A stretch of 28,555 bases of DNA. Source: Chara braunii (taxonomy: Eukaryota > Streptophyta > Charophyceae > Charales > Characeae). The first letter of the stretch is position 1, and every line of letters begins with the position of its first letter. Positions 15,939 to 26,179 of this stretch are shown piece after piece. The notes under the pieces are model-generated. The model was given only the letters and a program-made list of their open reading frames with translations. It was not told where the DNA came from and did not search any database. The position numbers were made by a program, and so were the translations under genes. The stretch is taken from contig BFEA01000012.1 in assembly GCA_003427395.1 (NCBI GenBank), positions 4,087,856-4,116,410 on the forward strand, written 5' to 3'.

Positions 15939-15939
15939 T

Positions 15940-16235
15940 GACTGTACCCAAGGGGCTCGTTAGACACTCCTTGTGGCGTCCCCGGGGCCGGGGTTTTGAA
16001 GGAAATTCCCCCCGTCGTTCCACCTATCGTCGGGGTGATCTCCCAAGGATGATTCCTTTTGGCCCCCGGCGGCCATTTTCATAAGATTACAGTCGGCAGC
16101 CGAGGGGGCAATGCCTTGGTCCATTGGGTGATGTCCCTCTCGCTACGGTGTGGTCCAGCTGCCGAAGGCCGGAATTTTTTTTTTTTTTCTTAAAAAAAAG
16201 GCAAATTCTTTAAGCCCAACCAATTCAGTTACCTG
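15940..16235. other. No gene seen; T run at 16176-16189
   Basis: GC-rich sequence without a convincing frame, then a T run followed by an A run (to 16199). It may be a tail of another retroposon. Confidence 0.4.
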
Positions 16236-16241
16236 TCAAAT

Positions 16242-16652
16242 CTGGACAGGACGGCCTTTCAGGCCTTTTTTATTGTCATTATAGTATTACGGGGAACCCC
16301 GTAGCAGCCACATCCGTGCTCAAGCCTCCAACGAGGGAACATGCGGGAGCTGCACCCACCAGCAGGTGCGATACCTGCTACAGCAGGTGGGCGATACCGG
16401 CCAGGGGTCAGCCGGTAGCATCAGGACCAGGACCGAGCTTCTTCGATGGGCCAGTCACTGTGCCTCCCCTCCGGTCCCCTCCCCCTATGAACATCAGCAG
16501 TCTCTGCTCAATGCCACTTGGGGGGACCAATGGCATATCTCTAGGTGGCGGGCGCCAAGCTTGCCCAGGAAGGTACATGAGGCCAATGGGGATTGAACCC
16601 AGAACCTCCTAAATGCCACTTGCGTGCCTTACCAACTGAGCTAGGTCGCTGG
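16242..16652 (-). mobile_element. tRNA-derived SINE, long copy
   Basis: On the minus strand there is a tRNA-like head with A box TAGCTCAGTTGG (16632-16643) and B box GGTTCAATCCC (16588-16598), spaced as in a tRNA gene. A body of about 330 bp follows, ending TAATACTATAATGACAATAA, AAAAAGGCCTGAAAGGCC. It would be transcribed by RNA polymerase III from these internal boxes and moved by a LINE. The frames at 16316-16612 are antisense to it. Confidence 0.75.
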
Positions 16653-16758
16653 ATAAGGCGGGAATTTTGAAAGGCGCTGGTGACAGAGAAAAAAAAAAAA
16701 CTTGAAAAGCAATGGACCTCCCAGTTCGAAAATCAAATTTTAAATTGGATGTTGGACG

Positions 16759-17505
16759 TCACGAAGGCGACGCAGGGCATGTGGCATCCATACTGCTGAC
16801 GGTGGACATGGACATTTGCAGTGGCGCAGTGGAGTCGTCATAAGTCGTCACGAATTTGTGAGCGCCCCCCGAAGGTCCATCATCATGGCCATCGCCTCCT
16901 CCTGCCATCGCGCGGATCTGTGGAGTCGAGCACACGTGGGGAACGTCGTCAGCGATCATGGCGAGTTTGTAGGCTGTTGTATTTTCGTGGTTCATGAGCA
17001 TTTCAACACATGTGCTGATGTAGTGCGACAGCGACGACGGACTTGCGAAGTTGACAACGATCGAGAAGATGGTTGTGGTGGCGGCCATGACGGCCGTGCT
17101 CTTTCGTTGTCAGCAGGAGAGGGCATTGGGCAGAATGAGAGCACAGATCCACGTGCGGAGGAGGAAGACGCTTCATCAAGTCCCGATAGGAGGGCTGGAT
17201 ATCGTGCAGTGGCCATCATCGAGGCTATGCTTCAGGTTTGCTTCGCCATGGGTTGCAGTGTTCTTCCGAGAGCGACGCCGAGGTGGTGGATGAAAAGAAG
17301 GAAAGGGGGGGCGTGGGAGGATCTCAGGCAATGCGATGACGCGACGGGGGAGTACCTCCGGGAGAAGCTGCGTATGTTGCCATGTGTCTTTCGGGCAATG
17401 AAGATTGCATCCAGTGTGAACGAACGCCCGCGGGGCGCGCTGCCGATGTCGATCCCTTGTCTTCTCTGCAGAAGGCCTTCGATAGAGGTCGCCCATCAAC
17501 GATAG
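16759..17505. other. GC-rich region with overlapping frames on both strands
   Basis: A forward frame of 229 codons starts with ATG at 16816-16818 and ends at 17505; minus-strand frames of 109 and 202 codons overlap it. None has a domain, signal peptide or membrane segment that I recognise. The forward product is rich in Arg, Asp and Ser with a low-complexity middle. Frames this long on both strands are expected in GC-rich DNA, so I make no protein call. If one is real, the minus strand is favoured by the repeated module at 17480-18050. Confidence 0.3.
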
Positions 17506-18055
17506 AGGATGCACACGTGGAACAGGAGGACCACGACAAGCAAAATCACGATTAGCAGCAGCGGTGGCAGCCTTCAATAGAGGTCGGCCATCAATGACAC
17601 ATACGACGGGGTCGTAACTCCACGACGGTGGTAAAGGTCCACCGAATGGTGACGATGACGGGAGAATGGTAGAGGACAACTTACGACACACATACTCTAA
17701 CGGTTCGTACGCCCTTGCATTGCGAGCCGGGACGTGACCTGCGCGGTGGCTCATGGAGTGGTCCACTGAAGACCTGCTCTTCACCTATTGTTCGTTCATG
17801 ATGATGCCCTTCTTCGCAGAACACCTCTTGCGTGTGCGTCCAGACAACCTGTCGAGGAGCAAACGTGGAAGACGATTAGAAAGAAAAACAAAATGATTAT
17901 CAGGAGCGGCAGCGACAACCTTCGAAAGACATTGGCCATGAACGACACGTAGGGAAGGGCAATAACTACGAGACGTCGGTACACCTCCACCAAAAGGTGA
18001 CAAAGATGACAACAAACAACAGACAGCAGCATATGACAAATGCCTTCTAACATTT
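17480..18055 (-). repeat. Diverged repeated module, coding-like on the minus strand
   Basis: The module CCTTCGATAGAGGTCGCCCA (17477), CCTTCAATAGAGGTCGGCCA (17572) and CCTTCGAAAGACATTGGCCA (17920) occurs three times. On the minus strand these read IVDGRPLSKAF, VIDGRPLLKAATAAANRDF and VVHGQCLSKVVAAAPDNHF. The last two copies also share a downstream SSLSPFGG-like peptide. Peptide similarity kept while the DNA diverges hints at past coding use, but the frame is interrupted between copies. The family is unknown. Confidence 0.45.
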
Positions 18056-18059
18056 TACG

Positions 18060-19387
18060 TCGCCGAGTACCGCGGGAAATCGAAAAGCAGGTCGGCTAAA
18101 ATATTTCATTTTGCCGACATTTGAAGCTATTTTCGTTTGGCGGCACGCACTAAGAGGGAGAACACTGGTTGAACATACCTAACTCTTAACATACCTCTCA
18201 CAACATAGACACAATAAGGAAGTTCAATAAGTCATGATCATGACATATAATCTACAATAACTTTCATGATAATCTCAAGTTACCTGTGGCCGGTCACCTG
18301 TACATAAATCTCAAATTGGCGTTCTTCAAAAAAAAAAAAAAAAAAACAGAAAGCAAAAGAAAACAATAACAAGAAATTTACGGAGAAAAACTATTGACAG
18401 AGTGAAACGAAGCATGGTATTTCATGATGGCAGATTATTAGGAGGTAATGTTACCCCTCTTTCACCTTCACTATAACCATATGCTCAACAGATATGACCA
18501 GGACAACACACTACGAGTCCCGAGAGCAGAGATCAGCCTGATCAGGGTACGGACTAGTAGCAGGCTTTCAGACCCAAGACCCTATGACGATCAACCTCGC
18601 GCCCTGCTCTACTTTCCCTGTCAGAGTGACTGAGCGTAGAAAAGTGGTCCGGAAAGCGGCAAAATGAGGTGTGTCAATAATATTTGAAAAAATGAGTGTG
18701 GAGACATAGATAAAACTGAAATCTCTCGTGTGGTCCAAGATATTGAGCGACAAACAATAACATTAGATTCTTTTGAGATTCTAAACATAATACATTTTGA
18801 AGCAATTTTAGTCACCACTTCGTGTCCAACAATTCGTACTTTGTGCCTGGAGGCTCGCAAGAGTCAGTCAAATACAAAATACAGGTACTGGAGTATTGCA
18901 CTCTTCGCATGAAAATAGTCAAAAAATTATGGATTGTATATATTGCCCAAAACCATGGTGAGGGTTTTCTGTACGATAAGATAAAGTTACACTTGTGACT
19001 CAAATTTACCAAATTATAATTGTTGAGTCAATTTTGAGTAACAATTGATCGTGAGTGTCGCTCCGGGAGTCATATTACCGGAAAAATTAAGTACAATTCT
19101 CTTTCCAAACTAATTTGAAGAAAAATCTCATCATACGATACGAGAGTAATTGACTATTTGAGTAATTAACAGACAAACAAGATATGTAAACTCTAAAGAA
19201 TCATCATTCACAGGGATGGGATAATTATTTTTTTTTTGTAATTTGCTTTGAATATCTGAATCTATCAAACACACAATCGATATAATATTTAATTGTCAAT
19301 GGGTAATTTGTTTCATAATATTGGATGAAAATTCAAATAAATGTGTCGAATTCGTTCACGCTCCAGAGACTTTTGCTCAATTGATTC
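18060..19387. other. AT-rich sequence, no gene seen
   Basis: Composition changes here to AT-rich and stays so to about 26.2 kb. Only short frames of about 60-80 codons occur, with no match. An A run lies at about 18329-18346. Confidence 0.45.
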
Positions 19388-19553
19388 AAAAATATAATGA
19401 TAACATATGTGATGAAACAAACAAAATACGAACAATTAACAAAATACAACCATAAATGTTTGGTTGTAACAAAAACATAATGATAACATATTTGATGAAA
19501 CAAACAAAATACGAACAATTAACAAAATACAACCATAAATGTTCGGTTGTAAC
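19388..19553. repeat. 83-bp tandem duplication
   Basis: Two nearly identical copies (19388-19470 and 19471-19553) of ATAATGATAACATAT-TGATG, AAACAAACAAAATACGAACA and ATTAACAAAATACAACC, each ending in a small hairpin (ACAACC...GGTTGT). Confidence 0.95.
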
Positions 19554-20888
19554 TAATGTGTAAGATAAACGATTGATTACATCATTGAGCAAAGAAGGAA
19601 AAAATATTTATGTTCCATGAGGTTTCAGTAAGTTATAGCAATCAATGAATTAAATATCACCTGACCACTGTCAATTTTCAATCTCTATTAGCTAAGGGTC
19701 CAATCTATATAAGAGTTGGGATTGTCGAATTTGGTTGGCGGTGTATTATCTTATTTACTACCAAGGTCATTTTAAATTTAAATAAAAATAAACTACATCA
19801 TAATGATTCTCAAATTTTTATTTTGTTCACAATTATGCAATATCAAGTCAATCTGTTCCAAAATTTTAGGATTCAATAATTTTATCTCTGAGATCCAGCG
19901 CTGTTAAAATTTAACATCTTTATAAAGCAACATCGTTTTTCTTAGCATAGTTATTTACAATTTGATAGAAATTTCATTGTTTTAATCAATAATGGTTTGC
20001 CTATCGGTACGAGAATTTTAGGTTTTCCACGATATCATTATAACCAATTAATGAGACTTAGTTGGAAAGTTTTTGCCTTTACTATTAACATGAGTAGTTT
20101 TTGTATCTGGTATTTTAAAAGCTTTTAACTGACTACCTTAGACTAATATCTACAAGTCGTTGTTTCATTTCTTCTACTTCGTCTATACGACAAACAATTT
20201 GCTATGAAAATAGAAAAAAATATTCCCTGAACCCTTATAGTAAAATTTATGTCTACCAATGTGTTTGAAAAAAATTCAGCTTTATGCCAAAATCGTTAAA
20301 AATATAAACCGGATTTTTTTATGCGTTAGCGGTGACGAATCATATTTCACCTATTACAATGTTTATAAAAAATTATTGTGGATAACTTTCATTTTGAATT
20401 GAATTTCATATATGATATGTACCAATTACTCACACGTTCAGGTGAGGTTTCAATCTTTCTTGTTTAATATTACATGTGATAAATTGAGAAACGACTTGTT
20501 TCGTTTTTCATGCATTGACAACCAGCCAAACGTTTGGACCTGACAATCTCACACGTGTTTGTAAGTTACAAAGGGGAGTCGAGTGAGTTTGGCGACGATT
20601 CGTTGCGACGCGCTAAACCAGGCGACCCTGGCGATAGATCTTCGCGTCTGCTCTGGCGAGTAGAATGGTCGGAAAAAAAAAGGTTGAAAACTCCATTCAT
20701 TTGTTTGAAACATAAATTGGAAAAAAAAAAAAATTTGGAGATGAATTCAACGTTCGAGTAGAAAATGTAAAAATGTTTGGTGGACTAAAAATAATTTTGC
20801 CTAAACATATAAAAAGGATAGGTGGACAGGTTAGGAAAACGGACTCTTTCTCAATGATCACCTAATCCAAAAAGTGTCTTTAATTACA
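19554..20888. other. AT-rich sequence, no gene seen
   Basis: No long frame. A short GC-richer island at about 20565-20670 reads openly for 75 codons (20534-20761), but nothing identifies it. Confidence 0.4.
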
Positions 20889-21239
20889 ATTTCGTCAAAA
20901 TGGACATTTTTTATTTTTTGAACGAAATTTAAACTGATTTTTTTCAACTTTTTTTGCCATAGTAAACGCGTCTAAATTTTGTTGTTCCTGAGGGTCCGGC
21001 CGGACCCCCTGGATGTATCAGGACTAAGCTTGACACCAGGTACATCCAGGGGGGACTTTCCGGATGTATCTGGTTTCAAGCTAGGTCCAGATACATACAG
21101 GGGGCCCAGCATTTTAAAAACGTTGGACCCTCAAAAGCAGCAATTTTAGATGAGTTTTCGGCCCAAAAAATTAAACAAACTCAGTTTCAATTTCGTTCAA
21201 AAAATAAAAAATGTCTATTTTGAGTCTTTGACGAAATGA
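20889..21239. mobile_element. Foldback element with inner hairpins
   Basis: The outer arms are about 110 bp. ATTTCGTCAAAATGGACATT and TTTTATTTTTTGAACGAAAT on the left are mirrored on the right by ATTTCGTTCAAAAAATAAAA and ATGTCTATTTTGAG...TTTGACGAAAT. The arms also share the edge GAGGGTCC / GGACCCTC. The 120-bp centre is GC-rich and holds its own hairpins: GGGTCCGGCCGGACCC (20992-21007), CCCCCTGGATGTA with TACATCCAGGGGG (21005-21053), and GGATGTATCTGG with CCAGATACATAC (21062-21098). No coding sequence. No target duplication was identified. Confidence 0.75.
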
Positions 21240-21859
21240 CAGTTCTTTAAACTCCAATGCGCGTGGCACAACACCTCTTTTTTTGTCGAAGGGATGGGGA
21301 ACGCATGACAGATCTCGGTTTCACACAAGGGACAGACGATGCTCGTCACAAAGCTCTGAATCCCAGTTAGAGAGTCGCAATTTTTCTATTTTTTGCTTGA
21401 ATCCCTCCTCGCTACGTGCCAATAATTGAATTTTATGGCCTAAAAGTGCTCTGTGTTGTGATAATCCATGCATAAAGCACGAGGTCAGTGTGGTGCAACA
21501 GTCGGTCGCGCGACGACGATCAACTCGTTGAAGGGAAGTAAAACAAAATAAGGGGGAACGTGAGTATCAACAATTACAAAACCAACATTTACAAATCTCG
21601 AACATTGTGCGTCGGAAGGGAAGTAATAAGAGTTGTTTATCTTGATAACAATTTCTCTCACATCCCACTCACAAACACACGTCATGTCATCGTTGTATGA
21701 GAACGACCGTGGTCGGGGAGGTTCGAGAAGTTGAAGTCCCGATGGTTCAACTGGCTGTGTTCACATGACCGATACACACTCATCCACCATTCACAAGACA
21801 AAATGACCAACCCTAGTGGTTCCGGCTCTTCCGTAGGTTACTTCTTTGTCGCAATTTAG
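21240..21859. other. No gene seen
   Basis: Mixed sequence between the foldback and a possible exon. No repeat partner and no long frame. Confidence 0.4.
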
Positions 21860-21894
21860 CCCACTCGAAGTAACTTTTGTTTTCGTGTTCTGAC

Positions 21895-22216
21895 AGGATA
21901 TAGAATTACCCCAGAAACTAATAAAAAGGTTCCAAAAGAAACTCTTATGAGCTCAGAGGATGGAGATATACTCCAGGTGACAATAAAAAAAAATTATGAG
22001 AGATACACGACGACCGACATCTTTAGCGACAAGACGAGTAAAACTTCTGTCAAAAATGTCTACTCACGAGATGATGAAAACGAGAGAAGCGAAGGATGTT
22101 GGGATAATTATTCGCTTTCGATCGATCAAGACGTGGTGGAGTTCATAATTATATCCTTCAAGAGGAGAGGAAAGAGCCAGTGGATTAATGGAAAGCGCAG
22201 AGAACACTTCCGATGA
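21895..22216 (+). CDS. Possible exon of an unknown protein
   Basis: A frame open from about 21860 to the stop at 22214-22216 becomes protein-like after TTCTGACAG (21886-21894), which looks like a splice acceptor. An ATG lies at 21947. The product (about 107 residues from the acceptor, 89 from the ATG) is charged and hydrophilic, with TPETNKKVPKETL near the start and FKRRGKSQWINGKRREHF at the end, a basic tail that could bind nucleic acid. I recognise no family. It could be an upstream exon of the DUF7869-like gene 1.5 kb downstream, a separate small gene, or chance. Confidence 0.25.
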
Positions 22217-23696
22217 AATCGTCAATAAAGAAAGATAAATCGAAACCACCCACATCCATCATTAACACATTACTCCCAAACGAAAGAGACAGGCACATCC
22301 ACACATGCCCACACAGTGAGACATACTTACGATCATAGATCCACCATGTACTCATAGAGAGAAAGGGGGAAAGGAGAGAGAGATACACTTGCTTGAAACT
22401 TGGAGAAATTTGTCGTATCGCCATGCACTTAGCTTCCAAAATGCAACTCACAAAGGATTCTCACAAAGAAAAGAAACAATTTGAAGGCGCAAGGGTTTCT
22501 ACTCTCGATCTATAGCCCCGGGCCATCTAACCAATCAACTCGTTTTTCCCTACCTGAACATGGATGGTCCCCGCCATTGTTGAACGCATAGGTCACACAG
22601 GGAAACACTCCTAGTCGCGTCATGCAGGATTTTGCAGCATTTTTTCGCAGAGAGTTACCGCTCAGGTCAAGTGCGTCAGCCGTTCCTCTTGTGAACCCTG
22701 CGATAGGATAGACGTCACGCGAGGCACAACTTACCTCTACCCGTGGGAGTTGTTCTCGTTCACTGTAGTATAAGGAATACGTGTGGTCGACACCTTAATC
22801 GGGCCCGTGTGGAAACTGATGCTCTGGAGGTTGTTTTTCCACGCGCGGTTTTACGCCTGTAGACAAGGATGACCAATCTAACCACGTGATACACTTTCAA
22901 TAAATAATAAAACCAACTTCACATGTAATTGTGCCTAGTCTTTTTTTATGTTTTTTAACCCAAAACTTTTTGTCAGCAGAATAAGCGAGCATCGCGCTTG
23001 ACACTCTGAATAAATTGTGTGAGTCTGGTGATGCGAACTTTATCATATCGACTAGTGATGCATGAAGATGCAAGCAGTCACAATGATTGCTTACTATGTG
23101 GAACCTATAACCATGTGGTCCTTAATGGGTTTTATGATCGCTTTCGACAATCAAGTATCGGCTGACATGCATCTTGAGAGGTTATTCTCATGACACTAGA
23201 CAATCGTGAATTTAACCCTCTTTTGCACACTACGGAGAGGAGCGGTAGGCGGGCTTCGACAATCTGCAACAACAAAACACCCTTGACTTATGGGATGAGG
23301 TCCCATCTTCGGAGGCTTTGGAGCATGTCAAGGGGTTTGACTTTGACAATCTCCAACGGTCCATCACATACCTTAACGTCCAACTATAAAACTTAATCAG
23401 CAAAAGCAAAAGAATCTCCCTTTTCCATTATCCTAAATTCGATCGACCCTCATGCATGATCAATCAATCAGTTCACATACACAGAGTATAAACATAGCAG
23501 GATTATTGAACACAAGCTATGAATCCCCCCTAGAGGCGGCCAAGTGAGGCCTAGGCCGCAGCTACGGCCATGAAAAAAAAAAAAAATCAACAAATTCTGG
23601 AAAAAAAAAAATGGTATGCAGAAAAATATATTGAACAACGTTTGCCTTGTGGTCATATCCAAAACCTTTACTGAATTTAAAATAAAAAACACATAA
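22217..23696. other. No supported gene; possible upstream region or introns of the DUF7869-like gene
   Basis: No long frame. TTCGACAATCTGCAACAAC (about 23250) and TTTGACAATCTCCAACGG (about 23339) are weak direct copies. A runs lie at 23572-23586 and 23600-23611. If the downstream gene is spliced, its first exons should be here or further upstream. Confidence 0.35.
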
Positions 23697-25280
23697 GTTT
23701 CATACTTTTTCTTACACAAGAAACACTTGGACTTGCAACTCCAACATCGTGTTGTGTATGAGGTGTGGAAGGATGAGTCGAAAAGACCAGGTTCCAACAG
23801 TTTATGCATCATTATTGACGTTATAGACCAAAGCAAGACCAGTATTCCACACTTTGGCGGAGAAAACAAATCGAAGGTATTCGCAAATATTCCGATGTTG
23901 AAAACTAATTTAACAACTATTATTGCACACGACCGTTCACCATCGGTCCATGTTCACACATGGTACCCTTGCTATCCACACGATTTTAATGTTGTGGTGT
24001 CATCCATTATGAAAGTTCTGCGTGACATCCAGGTGACAAGCGACTTGCCTCCTAAACTGAGGATACACGCAGACAACTGTTGGAGAGAAAACAAAAACAG
24101 ATACGTTTTGAAACTTGCTGCAACTTTGGTGAAATTTGGCTTCTTCAAAGAAGTCGAATTCGGTTTTATGTTAGTGGGACACACACATACGGTCGTTGAT
24201 GCCACGTTCAGTCATTTCTCTCGCAAACTGAAAATGCACGATGCTTATACCATGCTCGACCTCTTCAAGCTCGCTGCCAGTTCCCAAAAAGATCGTCCAT
24301 CGTGCACATTCATGGATGAAATTCTTGATTGGCGAGGTGCTGTTAAGCCCTTCCTGGTCAAGAGACTGACCGGTCATACTCGTCCACATGCATTTAGGTT
24401 TTACATGCAGGATGACAATCCTGTGTTCCAGTGGAAAGAGTATTGCATTTCTCCTGAATGGTCTACTCCAGTCTATTGCTTTAAACGAGATGGAAACAAA
24501 GCATATGCTGGATCCGAATGGTCATTCGAGTCATCACATGTTCCGCCGTCAAATGCTCTGCCTATTAAAGATAGGAATTCGGATTTCGAATCAGGAATTG
24601 AAGGTGTGAAGACGTTTGTTGGGTGGTTGGAGAACAAGCGGTGCGAGTGGTTGGGAATGAAAGATGAGGTTCGCTTCTCAAAGGAGAGTGTTCTTTCACA
24701 CTGGAAAACTTTCCTCGAGACAGTCGAGGAAAATTATGGGTCCGGCTTTGCAAAAACATCACTCAAGGCTGACTTCTGGCCCTCACATGACAGAATTAAG
24801 AAGGATGATGCTGATGATATTGATATTGTCTTCCTCTTGAAAAGCAATGAGAATAAGGAGTCGTTGTTCGTTGGACCAGTCAATGAGCGTCCAAAGGCAG
24901 AGCTCAACCCAGTTGTAGATGTCAAAAAAGGTCAATTCGTTCTCTTGCGTCCTTCCCAAGATGATATCGATGAGGGAGTTCTCGTATGGATGGGTAGAGT
25001 CATTTCCGAAGTAGACAACGATGTGAAGTTCCCAACTTTCAATCATATTCTTATTGAATATTGGGTGTCACAACATGTTGTCAAACGTCTTTCTGTGCAA
25101 TATTCGAACGCATGGAAGAAAACGTGGAAGAAAGACAATACAACATCACAACGGTGGCAACATGTAGTGTGGAGTTGGACATCAAAGACATTGCGTTTGA
25201 AAAATGGAGTGCACATTCCTAAATTGGCCAGAGAGAAGGTCTTGGTATGCCTTTCACTTCCCGATGATGAAGATCAATAG
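23697..25280 (+). CDS. DUF7869-like, transposase-like protein (5' exons missing)
   Basis: The frame is open from 23697 to TAG at 25278-25280; numbering from the codon at 23727, it has 517 residues. I recognise the pattern of the DUF7869 family of eukaryotes: IIIDVIDQSKT at 28-38, then LRIHADNCWRENKNRYV at 111-127, then MLVGHTHTVVDATFSHFSR at 148-166. Acidic residues D31, D116 and D158 at these blocks resemble the catalytic triad layout of RNase H-fold DDE/DDD transposases. That is my inference, as the family is uncharacterised. A C-terminal part (about 390-450; GQFVLLRP, WMGRVISEV, ILIEYW) looks like a beta-rich BAH- or Tudor-like module. No ATG precedes the conserved blocks (the first Met is residue 57), so the true start is probably in an upstream exon joined at the AG near 23697 or 23720. 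A possible phase-0 intron at 25245-25399 would replace the last 11 residues. Being intact among decayed repeats suggests recent function, as a host gene or an element gene. Confidence 0.75.
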   Translation, partial: VSYFFLHKKHLDLQLQHRVVYEVWKDESKRPGSNSLCIIIDVIDQSKTSIPHFGGENKSKVFANIPMLKTNLTTIIAHDRSPSVHVHTWYPCYPHDFNVVVSSIMKVLRDIQVTSDLPPKLRIHADNCWRENKNRYVLKLAATLVKFGFFKEVEFGFMLVGHTHTVVDATFSHFSRKLKMHDAYTMLDLFKLAASSQKDRPSCTFMDEILDWRGAVKPFLVKRLTGHTRPHAFRFYMQDDNPVFQWKEYCISPEWSTPVYCFKRDGNKAYAGSEWSFESSHVPPSNALPIKDRNSDFESGIEGVKTFVGWLENKRCEWLGMKDEVRFSKESVLSHWKTFLETVEENYGSGFAKTSLKADFWPSHDRIKKDDADDIDIVFLLKSNENKESLFVGPVNERPKAELNPVVDVKKGQFVLLRPSQDDIDEGVLVWMGRVISEVDNDVKFPTFNHILIEYWVSQHVVKRLSVQYSNAWKKTWKKDNTTSQRWQHVVWSWTSKTLRLKNGVHIPKLAREKVLVCLSLPDDEDQ

Positions 25281-25442
25281 GCTTTAAATATGTCTTGAAG
25301 AAGAGCTAATCGTATTTCTTTTACACGTTTTAGTATATTATTTAGTTGTCAATGAGCTTTCATTTATATATATTTAAACTGTATTTTTGTGTGTTGCAGA
25401 ATGGTTCAACCATTTGTGACGACTGGATGACTGCCAAGTAAT
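25245..25442 (+). other. Possible last intron and terminal exon of the DUF7869-like gene
   Basis: GTATGC at 25245 lies exactly on a codon boundary of the gene. TTTTTGTGTGTTGCAG ends at 25399. Splicing would keep the frame and add NGSTICDDWMTAK before TAA at 25440-25442. Without splicing the frame ends at 25280. Both endings are possible from sequence alone. Confidence 0.35.
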
Positions 25443-25808
25443 ATGGTATGGGGAAGAAATACATGGCATAATATGAATCCTATTTTACTTAGTGCCAGAG
25501 GTGTGGATGCCCCACCGGATGACTAGGAACATTATCCTCAAGAATCGTTGTATATCTGTGATCGCAGGTGTTGTGGAACGAGAACATACCCGCGAGAAGT
25601 GCTCGCACCCTTTTCAGAATTGTATTATTCAACAGTCAAATTCTGCCATAACAATTTCAACGTGATGCCCTTGTTTTGTGCAGCGGCAACTTTTCGAGGT
25701 CAATGCAGAGTATCTTTCCTTATTCATAATGATTATTCTGCAAGTGCAAACGTTTCCAATACAGATGACATCGATGAACGAAGACGAGAATAATTCTGAA
25801 GGAGGATC

Positions 25809-25997
25809 ATGGAGCAACCGTCGCTCAAAACACTCATGGATGGGCTTGTGGACAAGACCATCAAATATTTGCGAAGTCTCCTGCTGCATGAATATGAAGC
25901 AATGAAAACTTATATAGAGTACAAGGACCCCGCGTTTGACGGACAAAATGATACCATCACTGTAGAAGATTTGACAACTTATACAAGGAGTGACTGA
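25809..25997 (+). CDS. Small protein or terminal exon, unknown
   Basis: A 62-codon frame with ATG at 25809, encoding MEQPSLKTLMDGLVDKTIKY and ending TVEDLTTYTRSD. Its composition is that of a normal soluble helical protein (alternating hydrophobic and charged residues), unlike the repeat-derived frames elsewhere. Acceptor-like sequences TTGTTTTGTGCAG (to 25683) and TTTCCAATACAG (to 25764) lie upstream, and an acidic stretch MTSMNEDENNSEG sits in another frame just before. It could be a last exon of a gene starting with the DUF7869-like frame, or the remains of a neighbour. No known family. Confidence 0.35.
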   Translation: MEQPSLKTLMDGLVDKTIKYLRSLLLHEYEAMKTYIEYKDPAFDGQNDTITVEDLTTYTRSD

Positions 25998-26179
25998 AAT
26001 GTTGTCATGATCGCATTAGTTTATCCCCTAAGTCGATCTGGCTGCTAGGCTTTTTTGGCCTACTTTCGGAATGTCATTTGTGCTTTGCATTTAATTTTTT
26101 TTTTTCTCTTACTCGGTCGATGACCTTGAGACATCATCTAAGTTCGAATAGCCCAGTCCTGCGTAAATATAGAGTTATT

